Below are positions 1 through 4,380 of a DNA stretch of 6,361 nt, one piece after another. A program made the position numbers and the translations under genes. The first letter of the stretch is position 1. Every line of letters begins with the position of its first letter. The stretch comes from Coprothermobacterota bacterium. GTDB lineage: Bacteria; Caldisericota; JANLFM01. Where the stretch lies: assembly GCA_026389415.1 (NCBI GenBank), contig JAPLHX010000015.1:1-6361 (forward strand), written 5' to 3'. Under the pieces are notes generated by a model, which did not search any database, was not told the DNA's origin, and was given only the letters and a program-made list of their open reading frames with translations.

Positions 1-1
1 A

Positions 2-151
2 TGGCGCGAAATTATTCTGAATACTCAAACGATGGAATCCGTCTGGAAAAATTACACGCCGTCCCTGAGAATTCCGGCGCGGTTTTCCGCTTCCCCCATG
101 AGCCGTGGATTTTACGTCGGATTCCGCTGCGCAAAAAGCTCCGGAAAATAA
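2..151 (+). CDS. C-terminal end of a formylglycine-generating-enzyme-like (SUMF1/FGE-sulfatase family) protein, 5' end outside window
   Basis: Frame 2 is open from the window edge to TAA at 149-151 and encodes 49 residues. The last 28 match the C-terminal signature of FGE/SUMF1-fold proteins: an LRIPARF segment (residues 22-28 of the fragment, as in the usual 'R-x-x-x-R' strand), then SRGFYVGFRCAKS just before the stop (compare the family's 'x-x-GFRCAr' ending). Family members convert a sulfatase cysteine to formylglycine or, more often in bacteria, serve as C-type-lectin-like domains of varied function, so the role is open. The RGGSW motif that normally lies about 10 residues before the LR segment reads MESVW here, which may be divergence or decay. 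A terminator begins 26 bases after the stop, supporting this frame as the real gene end. A competing frame-1 reading from base 1 runs through the terminator and is rejected. Confidence 0.62.
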   Translation, partial: WREIILNTQTMESVWKNYTPSLRIPARFSASPMSRGFYVGFRCAKSSGK

Positions 152-177
152 GAGTTTTACAAGAAGACCGCAAACTG

Positions 178-204
178 AAAGGGCGCATTCCGCGCCCTTT
201 TTTT
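178..204 (+). terminator. Rho-independent terminator of the FGE-like gene
   Basis: A nine-base-pair stem (AAAGGGCGC at 178-186 with GCGCCCTTT at 192-200) encloses the five-base loop ATTCC and runs into seven T residues at 198-204. It lies 26 bases downstream of the TAA at 149-151 on the same strand, the expected place for the end of that transcript. Confidence 0.9.
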
Positions 205-251
205 CGGCCCATAAATAGGTGACTGTGGGGTTGTTGAAAAAGTCCGATTAA

Positions 252-287
252 TGTCATGCTGAGCGTTAGCGAAGCATCTTGCAGTTG
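252..287 (+). repeat. Dispersed hairpin repeat, copy 1
   Basis: The copy starts TGTCATGCTGAGCG and ends CATCTTGCAGTTG. Its core at 256-277 folds into a hairpin: ATGCT pairs with AGCAT, then tandem G-A/A-G mismatches, then GC with GC around a short loop. It is about 36 bases long and recurs in the same orientation at 347-381. The sequence belongs to the widely seen 'GTCAT.CTGAGCG..GCGAAG.ATCT' class of intergenic repeats found in many bacterial genomes (recalled, not searched). It lies between a terminator and a truncated gene. Confidence 0.75.
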
Positions 288-346
288 TCTTCGGGTATAA
301 AGGACGAACTGCCAGACCCTTCGCCGCGGAGTGAGCTTTCCTTTTT

Positions 347-381
347 TGTCATCCTGAACGCAGTGAAGGATCTTGCAGTTG
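347..381 (+). repeat. Dispersed hairpin repeat, copy 2
   Basis: This is a direct copy of the element at 252-287, sharing TGTCAT, CTGA, GAAG and the tail ATCTTGCAGTTG. The hairpin core is at 351-371: ATCCT pairs with AGGAT, tandem G-A/A-G mismatches follow, then AC pairs with GT. Relative to copy 1 the third base pair changed from G-C to C-G and an inner pair from G-C to A-T, so base pairing is kept despite substitution. That compensatory pattern suggests selection on, or spread of, a structured element. Confidence 0.75.
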
Positions 382-400
382 AATTTTGGGGTGAACGTGC

Positions 401-411
401 GGATCCTTCGC
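401..411 (-). repeat. Inverted partial copy of the dispersed repeat
   Basis: GGATCCTTCGC is the reverse complement of GCGAAGGATCC, matching the right half of the repeat family. Facing copy 2, its GATCCTTC (402-409) can pair with GAAGGATC (366-373). Just beyond it, CGACT (417-421) and AGTCG (426-430) form another five-base-pair hairpin. The half-copy lies about 80 bases before the start of the glycosylase remnant. Confidence 0.5.
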
Positions 412-493
412 AAAGACGACTGTAGAGTCGGGAGATGAGCAACAGTCTGGTGCAAGCTTCGGGCTGCCTCTGTGTCCGGGTTTCCCCTTACGT

Positions 494-793
494 GGCTCAA
501 TACCTGTGCAGGACATCCTGTTCCGGCCCAGACTGCATCCCTTGCGTAAGATCCCCAGCCTTGACGAAGGCGAGCAACGACGTCTGTATCAGGCCATTCA
601 GCAGGAGCTGCAGAACGCGACCGATCTCGGCGGGCTGATCTACGAACGCGACCTTTACAACCAACCGGGTCGTTTCCAGCAGTTTCAAGTGGGATACCGA
701 GAAGGAAAACCGTGCCCCGTGTGCGGATCCATCATCGTCAAGATCCGCACGAGCAGTACTTCCTCCTACATCTGCCCCACTTGCCAAACCTAA
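494..793 (+). pseudogene. 5'-truncated remnant of a formamidopyrimidine-DNA glycosylase / endonuclease VIII family gene
   Basis: Homology to Fpg/Nei base-excision repair glycosylases begins around 494 (GSIPVQDILF, matching the family's 'GNxVLQDILF' in the helix-two-turn-helix region) and continues through RLHPLRKI and YNQPG to the stop TAA at 791-793. The end carries a complete Fpg zinc finger, C-x2-C-x16-C-x2-C, from CPVCGS to ICPTCQ. Family proteins are about 270 residues and use the N-terminal proline and the catalytic domain for glycosylase/lyase chemistry. All of that is missing, and the frame upstream (395-493) shows no similarity. The N of the GN motif reads S, and no arginine sits five residues before the third cysteine, where classical Fpg has its 8-oxoG-loop arginine; some relatives also lack it. 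A GTG at 506 could start a 95-residue peptide, but there is no convincing ribosome binding site. Loss of the 5' part next to dispersed repeats suggests a rearrangement scar. Confidence 0.8.
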
Positions 794-1140
794 ACGAGGA
801 CGCGCGCACCTCTTTTCAAACGAAAGCGTCCAGCGGGGGGTTGCTCTGCTGAACGAAACGCCAGGCCGCGGCGATACCTTCGGCAATCATCCGGCGTTTG
901 TTTTTCTGGATGAAAAAACTGGGGCCGGCCTGATATCCTCCTCAGACGAAACCGGCGCCTAGGCACCATGGAATGCTTGGAAGCGGATCACCTCGTTCTA
1001 AGAGATTCGGGCGTTCCTCCATGATTCGATGCCCACATCTTACAGGTTAAGTCGTCAATTACGTGAGCAAACCTGACAAAAACCAGAGGACAAATTGCGT
1101 GTTTTTTATGTTCCACGGCTAAAATTAAAAATACAATTTC
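794..1140. other. Intergenic stretch with no supported gene
   Basis: Between the glycosylase remnant and the small gene at 1216 I see no recognisable protein or RNA. Two short stop-to-stop frames overlap here. One is on the plus strand ending with TAG at 960-962 (51 residues visible from 810). The other is on the minus strand from 941 to a TGA at 816-818 (41 residues, containing RRMIAEGIAAAWRF). Both show coding-like GC-rich third positions, but neither has a good start or a family I know. They could be fragments of a decayed gene. From about 1090 the composition switches to AT-rich. Confidence 0.4.
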
Positions 1141-1160
1141 ATATACTTAACAAATATTTG
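1121..1160 (+). promoter_or_regulatory. AT-rich candidate promoter for the 65-residue gene
   Basis: The stretch is strongly AT-rich compared with its surroundings and contains TATACT at 1142-1147, a good match to a bacterial -10 box. No good -35 box lies 16-18 bases upstream. The predicted start point near 1154 would place the inverted repeat at 1173-1197 in the 5' leader. Confidence 0.3.
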
Positions 1161-1172
1161 CGATGTTTCTTC

Positions 1173-1197
1173 TTGTTGAAGAAAATGTCTTCAACAA
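1173..1197 (+). promoter_or_regulatory. Perfect 10-bp inverted repeat in the leader of the 65-residue gene
   Basis: TTGTTGAAGA (1173-1182) and TCTTCAACAA (1188-1197) are exact reverse complements separated by AAATG. The repeat ends three bases before the AAAGGAGG ribosome binding site. It has no T tract on either side, so it is not a normal terminator. It could be a repressor operator or an RNA hairpin that affects ribosome access. Confidence 0.6.
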
Positions 1198-1200
1198 AAC

Positions 1201-1208
1201 AAAGGAGG
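1201..1208 (+). promoter_or_regulatory. Strong ribosome binding site
   Basis: AAAGGAGG lies seven bases before the ATG at 1216. This near-perfect anti-16S match is the main reason to accept the short open frame that follows as a real gene. Confidence 0.8.
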
Positions 1209-1215
1209 AACTGAG

Positions 1216-1413
1216 ATGAACGAATGCGGGACCATCGAACAGCGGAAGACCACCACTCACTTCACAGCGATGGCTAGGATCGAAGAACGATCCCAGCAAC
1301 GCAAGCATGACCTGGGGACAGCCAAGCGGGAGCGCCACATCACCAACGCCGCCCGTCCCACCCCTTACGACTTCAGCTCCCTGCTTCTTTTGGCTCGGCT
1401 GCAGCAATTTTAA
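1216..1413 (+). CDS. Small hypothetical protein, 65 residues
   Basis: The gene runs from ATG at 1216 to TAA at 1411-1413. Support is the ideally spaced AAAGGAGG site, codon choice like the neighbouring genes (GC-rich third positions), and its own leader and downstream hairpin. I do not recognise the protein. It has no signal peptide or membrane segment. Residues 18-45 are strongly charged and basic (ARIEERSQQRKHDLGTAKRE), likely helical, followed by a proline-containing turn (RPTPYDF) and a short leucine-rich C-terminal helix (SLLLLARLQQF). There is one cysteine near the N-terminus. Such a layout would suit a small RNA- or DNA-binding or regulatory peptide, but that is only a guess. It converges on the lipoprotein gene that ends at 1482. 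Confidence 0.6.
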   Translation: MNECGTIEQRKTTTHFTAMARIEERSQQRKHDLGTAKRERHITNAARPTPYDFSSLLLLARLQQF

Positions 1414-1434
1414 CTTCTCTAACAGAACTCTCAA

Positions 1435-1470
1435 GAAGGCGCCCTCTGACAAATCCTCCGGGGCGCCTTC
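1435..1470. terminator. GC-rich hairpin between convergent genes, probable bidirectional terminator
   Basis: GAAGGCGCCC (1435-1444) pairs perfectly with GGGCGCCTTC (1461-1470), leaving a 16-base loop. It lies 21 bases after the stop of the small plus-strand gene and 11 bases beyond the stop of the minus-strand gene. Neither flank has a real T tract, so this is a structural barrier or 3'-end stabiliser more than a canonical intrinsic terminator. Confidence 0.5.
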
Positions 1471-1481
1471 GGCATGATTGG

Positions 1482-2336
1482 CTAGAACGACACCCCGCAG
1501 TTGTATTCCAGCAAGGTTTCCCTGCTTTGATTCAGGATCCGATGGGGGACTGTGCTTGCGATGGTGTAGGTTTCTTGAATGAAACCACCCCAATGGGTAA
1601 AGATCATGACTTGCACGGTAACCTGGTCTCCCTGGAATTTGATCTGTGGCTCAATCGGCAAAGAGTGTGCTTTCTCCATTAAACCGGCGGTGAGCTTTTC
1701 CTCGGGAAACATCGGTTGAATCTGATCCAGGGACTGCAAGTTGAAAAGGATCTGAACGTCGTTATAGCCGGCATGCCAGTATTGGTAGAACTGGCGGCCC
1801 ATCGTGCGCAAAACCACCCACTGGAAAAATCCCTCTGGCGTCCCATCCAACTGCACGAATTCCAGATAGCGATCGTACTGATCTTTTGAAGCGGTGGGAT
1901 TCTCCGACTGCCAAACCGCATCCAAGTCTGCGTAGCTATCGTATGGAACCTGATTCAGCGGGCGGGCATACAGCACCGGGGATCCACCCATTCCATCGAA
2001 GCGGTAGACATAGTCCAGGGTATAACCCGATTGCATCGAAAGGTGCTCTAAGACGGCAAAATACTGGTTGACGTCAAATTCGCTGCCATTCTTTTGGGCA
2101 TCGGCTTGTTGCAGATACTGGGGTACCGGGCCCGCCATCCCCAACAGGGATGTCATCTGCTCCACATCGGCTTCTAGTTGGTCAATTTGGAGCGGGTCGA
2201 TTCGCGGTCGATCGGTCTCCACTTTCTGGAACATCAGGCAGCAGGAACTCAACAGGAAAAAGCACAATGTTAGACCCAAACCGATCGTAACGAAGCGGAT
2301 CCACCAAGGCTTACAAACACCCTTTTGCGTTGCCAC
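1482..2336 (-). CDS. Predicted lipoprotein of unknown function, 284 residues
   Basis: I chose the GTG at 2334-2336 because GGAGG (plus-strand 2344-2348) lies exactly seven bases before it; the more upstream ATG at 2370-2372 has no ribosome binding site. From this start the protein has a basic tip with WWIR, a hydrophobic segment at about residues 13-31, and a lipobox LSSC with the lipidation cysteine at residue 32, followed by a second cysteine. The mature part (about 250 residues) is acidic and aromatic-rich and shows no catalytic motif I know. Stretches such as YTLDYVYRFDG, QFYQYWHAGYNDVQ and IFTHWGGFIQETY suggest a compact beta-containing extracytoplasmic domain. It would be anchored on the outer face of the membrane. 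It is divergent from the CpxP/Spy-like gene at 2521 and shares a 184-bp intergenic region with it, so joint control is plausible but not shown. The C-terminus is NCGVSF, ending at TAG (1482-1484). Confidence 0.82.
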   Translation of the reverse strand: MATQKGVCKPWWIRFVTIGLGLTLCFFLLSSCCLMFQKVETDRPRIDPLQIDQLEADVEQMTSLLGMAGPVPQYLQQADAQKNGSEFDVNQYFAVLEHLSMQSGYTLDYVYRFDGMGGSPVLYARPLNQVPYDSYADLDAVWQSENPTASKDQYDRYLEFVQLDGTPEGFFQWVVLRTMGRQFYQYWHAGYNDVQILFNLQSLDQIQPMFPEEKLTAGLMEKAHSLPIEPQIKFQGDQVTVQVMIFTHWGGFIQETYTIASTVPHRILNQSRETLLEYNCGVSF

Positions 2337-2343
2337 CAACACA

Positions 2344-2348
2344 CCTCC
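2344..2348 (-). promoter_or_regulatory. Ribosome binding site deciding the lipoprotein start
   Basis: Read on the minus strand this is GGAGG followed by seven bases and GTG at 2336. It argues for the GTG start over the ATG at 2372, which lacks such a site and would place the GGAGG inside the coding sequence. Confidence 0.7.
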
Positions 2349-2386
2349 ATTTCTGTGTTTCCCTCCATGCAACTATAAGGAAAAAC

Positions 2387-2411
2387 GCTTTGGGTGCAAA
2401 GCCGTCGCGAC
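2387..2411. promoter_or_regulatory. Paired dyads in the divergent intergenic region
   Basis: Two adjacent symmetric elements lie between the divergent genes: GCTTT (2387-2391) and AAAGC (2398-2402) around GGGTGC, then the perfect eight-base palindrome GTCGCGAC (2404-2411). They sit about 50 bases from the lipoprotein start and about 110 bases from the start at 2521. They could be a regulator site or part of a leader RNA; no known regulator consensus was recognised. Confidence 0.3.
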
Positions 2412-2503
2412 CAGGATAGAGTTTCTTTGGGATCAGGAATTCTTTACCGAATCTTTACAAGACGTTTCTTTTTCCTTCATCTGGCTGCTCTTTAATGAGA
2501 GTG

Positions 2504-2510
2504 AAAGGAG
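2504..2510 (+). promoter_or_regulatory. Ribosome binding site of the CpxP/Spy-like gene
   Basis: AAAGGAG followed by AAGG ends six to ten bases before ATG 2521, confirming that start, which also gives an intact signal peptide. Confidence 0.7.
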
Positions 2511-2520
2511 AAGGTGAAAC

Positions 2521-4227
2521 ATGAAAAAATGGATACTCGCACTGATCGTCGCCGGACTCTTACTGGGAGGGGGGTTAACCTGGGCCTTGCTGCCTGCCCA
2601 AGCCGCGGACACCCCGACAACGACCAACCCGACAACGACCGCAAACCCAACATCTCAGCCCGACATCCCCGCATTGACCGACGCCCAGAAACAGCAGTTG
2701 CAGGACCTGGATAAGAGCCGGCAGGATAGTGAAAAGGCCCTCCAGGACCAGCTGCAGCAAGCGTTACAGCAATTGAAGGATGCCCTGGTGGCCAACCCCA
2801 CCGACACGACCAAGCTGCAACAAGCGCAAGCCACCATCCTCTCCCTGGAGGATCAATTGGCCACGAGCCGCACCGACTTCGCCCTGAAGGCCAAGGAGAT
2901 CACCGGAGGCGCCGCCCTCGGCCCGATGGGTCCGGATATGGAAGGCCCTAAGGGTTGCGGTGACCGCATGGGAGAGCGGCGCGACCGCTTGGAAGGACGC
3001 CTCAATTCACAGGACGGGACGCAGACTGGAACTGTCCCGGAACGGCCAGCACTCCCTGATTTCCCCAAGATGAAGGACGGGGCTACAACTGGAACAATGC
3101 CACAACGCCTTCCAGACCCCGATCTCTCCAACCTGAAAGATGAACTGGGAGTCACCGATGCCCAGATCACCCAACTGCAGGATCTCCGTACCAGTACCGC
3201 CAGCGCTATGCAGCAACTGCGCGATCAGATGCAGACTGCCGAGAAAGACCTGCGCGACGCCATCCAAGCCGACCCCACCGACACCGCCAAACTGCAGACC
3301 GCACAAACCACCCTCAGTAACCTTCGCGCCCAGCAATTGCAGTCTCAAGTGAACATCGCACTGCAAGCCAAGCAAATCGTCGGCCCAGACATCTTCGCCA
3401 AAGCGGTGGACCAGTTCGGACGGCTCATCGACTTCATCGCCCCCTTCCAGATGGGACAGCCCCCCTTCCAGATGGGACAACGCCCCGACAAAGGGATAGG
3501 CCCCCAGGCGCCGCAGCCTACTGGGTCCAACAGTACGCTGACCGACACCCAGAAACAGCAGTTGCAGGACCTGCGTCAGCAGGAGCAGGACAGCACCCAG
3601 GCATTGGCCATCCAGCTGAAGGACGCGGCGCAGCAATTGAAGGATGCCCTGGTGGCCAACCCTACCGACACCGCCAAGCTGCAACAAGCGCAAGTCACCA
3701 TGCTCTCTTTAGAGAATCAGTTAGCGCAGATGCGAAACAACTTCCTGATCCAAGCCCAGCAGATCGCAGGTGCCGATGCCTTGCAAACAATGGAAGGGCG
3801 CGTCGAACTCAAGCGGCAAATCCAGGGCCTGGATCGGCAGATCGATCGGCTGGAGGAAAAACAGGACCGACTGGAACGGATCCAGGATCATCCCGGGATG
3901 GTCGACGAAATACAGCAGAACCTGGGGTTAACCGACGACCAACTGCTGCAACTGAAGGACCTGCGCGCGAGCGCGCAGACCAAGATGGAACCGATCCAGG
4001 CGCAGATGCAAACCGCCCGGGAAACCCTCGATCAGGCCTTTCAAGCGAACCCGATCGATGCCGCCCAAGTGCAGCAAGCCCAAGCCCAAGTGGACGCCCT
4101 GCGCGGCCAGATTCTGCAAGCACGGCTGGATGAAGCGCTGCAGATCAAGGCCTTGGTGGGAGCAGAGGCCTTTGCCAAGTTGCTGGATACGCTGATGCTG
4201 CCAGAGATGGGACCTCGTCCCTTCTAA
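2521..4227 (+). CDS. Exported four-unit CpxP/Spy-like (LTxxQ) repeat protein, 568 residues
   Basis: Residues 1-29 form a Sec signal peptide (MKKW, hydrophobic core, cleavage likely after AQA), followed by a Thr/Pro/Asn-rich linker to about residue 50. The rest is glutamine-rich helical sequence holding four copies of one unit. The [LV]TD.Q motifs start at residues 52, 211, 340 and 470; each is followed about 40 residues later by [ND]P[TI]D[TA]..[LV]Q.AQ (92, 251, 380, 510). LTxxQ motifs and paired amphipathic helices are the mark of the CpxP/Spy/ZraP family of periplasmic chaperones and stress sensors, which are usually a single unit of about 150 residues. Units 1 and 3 resemble each other, as do 2 and 4 (the latter share LG[VL]TD at their start and VG..[IA]FAK at their end), giving A-B-A-B. 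Linkers include a basic/acidic stretch with the only cysteine (146), PFQMGQ twice (309-320), and a charged coiled-coil-like stretch (428-455). There is one histidine, so a ZraP-like metal site is unlikely. Exact function is unknown. Confidence 0.85.
   Translation: MKKWILALIVAGLLLGGGLTWALLPAQAADTPTTTNPTTTANPTSQPDIPALTDAQKQQLQDLDKSRQDSEKALQDQLQQALQQLKDALVANPTDTTKLQQAQATILSLEDQLATSRTDFALKAKEITGGAALGPMGPDMEGPKGCGDRMGERRDRLEGRLNSQDGTQTGTVPERPALPDFPKMKDGATTGTMPQRLPDPDLSNLKDELGVTDAQITQLQDLRTSTASAMQQLRDQMQTAEKDLRDAIQADPTDTAKLQTAQTTLSNLRAQQLQSQVNIALQAKQIVGPDIFAKAVDQFGRLIDFIAPFQMGQPPFQMGQRPDKGIGPQAPQPTGSNSTLTDTQKQQLQDLRQQEQDSTQALAIQLKDAAQQLKDALVANPTDTAKLQQAQVTMLSLENQLAQMRNNFLIQAQQIAGADALQTMEGRVELKRQIQGLDRQIDRLEEKQDRLERIQDHPGMVDEIQQNLGLTDDQLLQLKDLRASAQTKMEPIQAQMQTARETLDQAFQANPIDAAQVQQAQAQVDALRGQILQARLDEALQIKALVGAEAFAKLLDTLMLPEMGPRPF
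2674..4185 (+). repeat. Four diverged in-gene repeats in A-B-A-B order
   Basis: Unit boundaries estimated from protein motifs are A1 2674-2904, B1 3139-3408, A2 3538-3768 and B2 3916-4185. A1 and A2 are exactly 864 bases apart and keep long identical DNA blocks: 26 bases at 2684-2709 and 3548-3573, and 32 bases at 2767-2798 and 3631-3662, including synonymous sites. The two B units are related in protein but much less so in DNA. This suggests duplication of an A-B pair, with later conversion or stronger constraint on the A units. Confidence 0.8.
3441..3479 (+). repeat. Tandem 21-bp duplication inside the CpxP/Spy-like gene
   Basis: The 18 bases at 3441-3458 recur exactly at 3462-3479, a period of 21 bases (seven codons), encoding PFQMGQ twice in the linker between units B1 and A2. 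It keeps the frame and probably arose by replication slippage. Confidence 0.85.
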
Positions 4228-4257
4228 CCTCCTTTACCCTCACCCTTTCCCTGCCTT

Positions 4258-4296
4258 GCGAACGGGTCCACCCTCACGGGTCCGTTCGCTCTTTTT
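4258..4296 (+). terminator. Rho-independent terminator after the CpxP/Spy-like gene
   Basis: GCGAACGG (4258-4265) pairs with CCGTTCGC (4282-4289); inside it ACCC and GGGT form a second helix around TCAC. The stem is followed by TCTTTTT. It starts 31 bases after the stop at 4227 and separates this gene from the ATPase, so the two are probably not in one simple operon. Confidence 0.88.
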
Positions 4297-4380
4297 AATG
4301 AATCGGCCATGCTAAGATTTCTCCAGGCCAGGAATATGAATAAAACAGACCCAACATTCTTAATGAAACGGGGATCCGAG

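Noticed and set aside
1..222. 73-residue plus-strand frame starting at the first base
   Set aside because: It reads straight through a strong terminator, resembles no known protein, and overlaps frame 2, which carries the FGE-type C-terminus and stops just before that terminator.
12..500. 162-residue minus-strand frame
   Set aside because: It crosses the dispersed repeats and the terminator, has no start signal, and its sequence is the complement of repeat DNA.
1010..1075. Short hairpin ACAGGTT...AACCTG near 1043-1078
   Set aside because: Six to seven pairs around a loop of more than 20 bases, with no T tract, is within chance expectation.
1147..1593. 148-residue minus-strand frame
   Set aside because: It overlaps the well-supported small gene at 1216 and the 3' part of the lipoprotein gene in another frame, and has no ribosome binding site.
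2375..2450. Possible cyclic-di-GMP-I riboswitch, because of GGGTGCAAAGCC at 2392-2403
   Set aside because: Only the GCAAAGCC-like string fits. The GGCAAACC element, the GNRA-loop stem and the closing GGTTACC-type segment are absent.
3007..3693. 228-residue minus-strand frame opposite the Spy-like gene
   Set aside because: It is a low-complexity shadow of the repeat-rich GC-biased coding strand, with LQLL-type repeats mirroring the glutamine codons.
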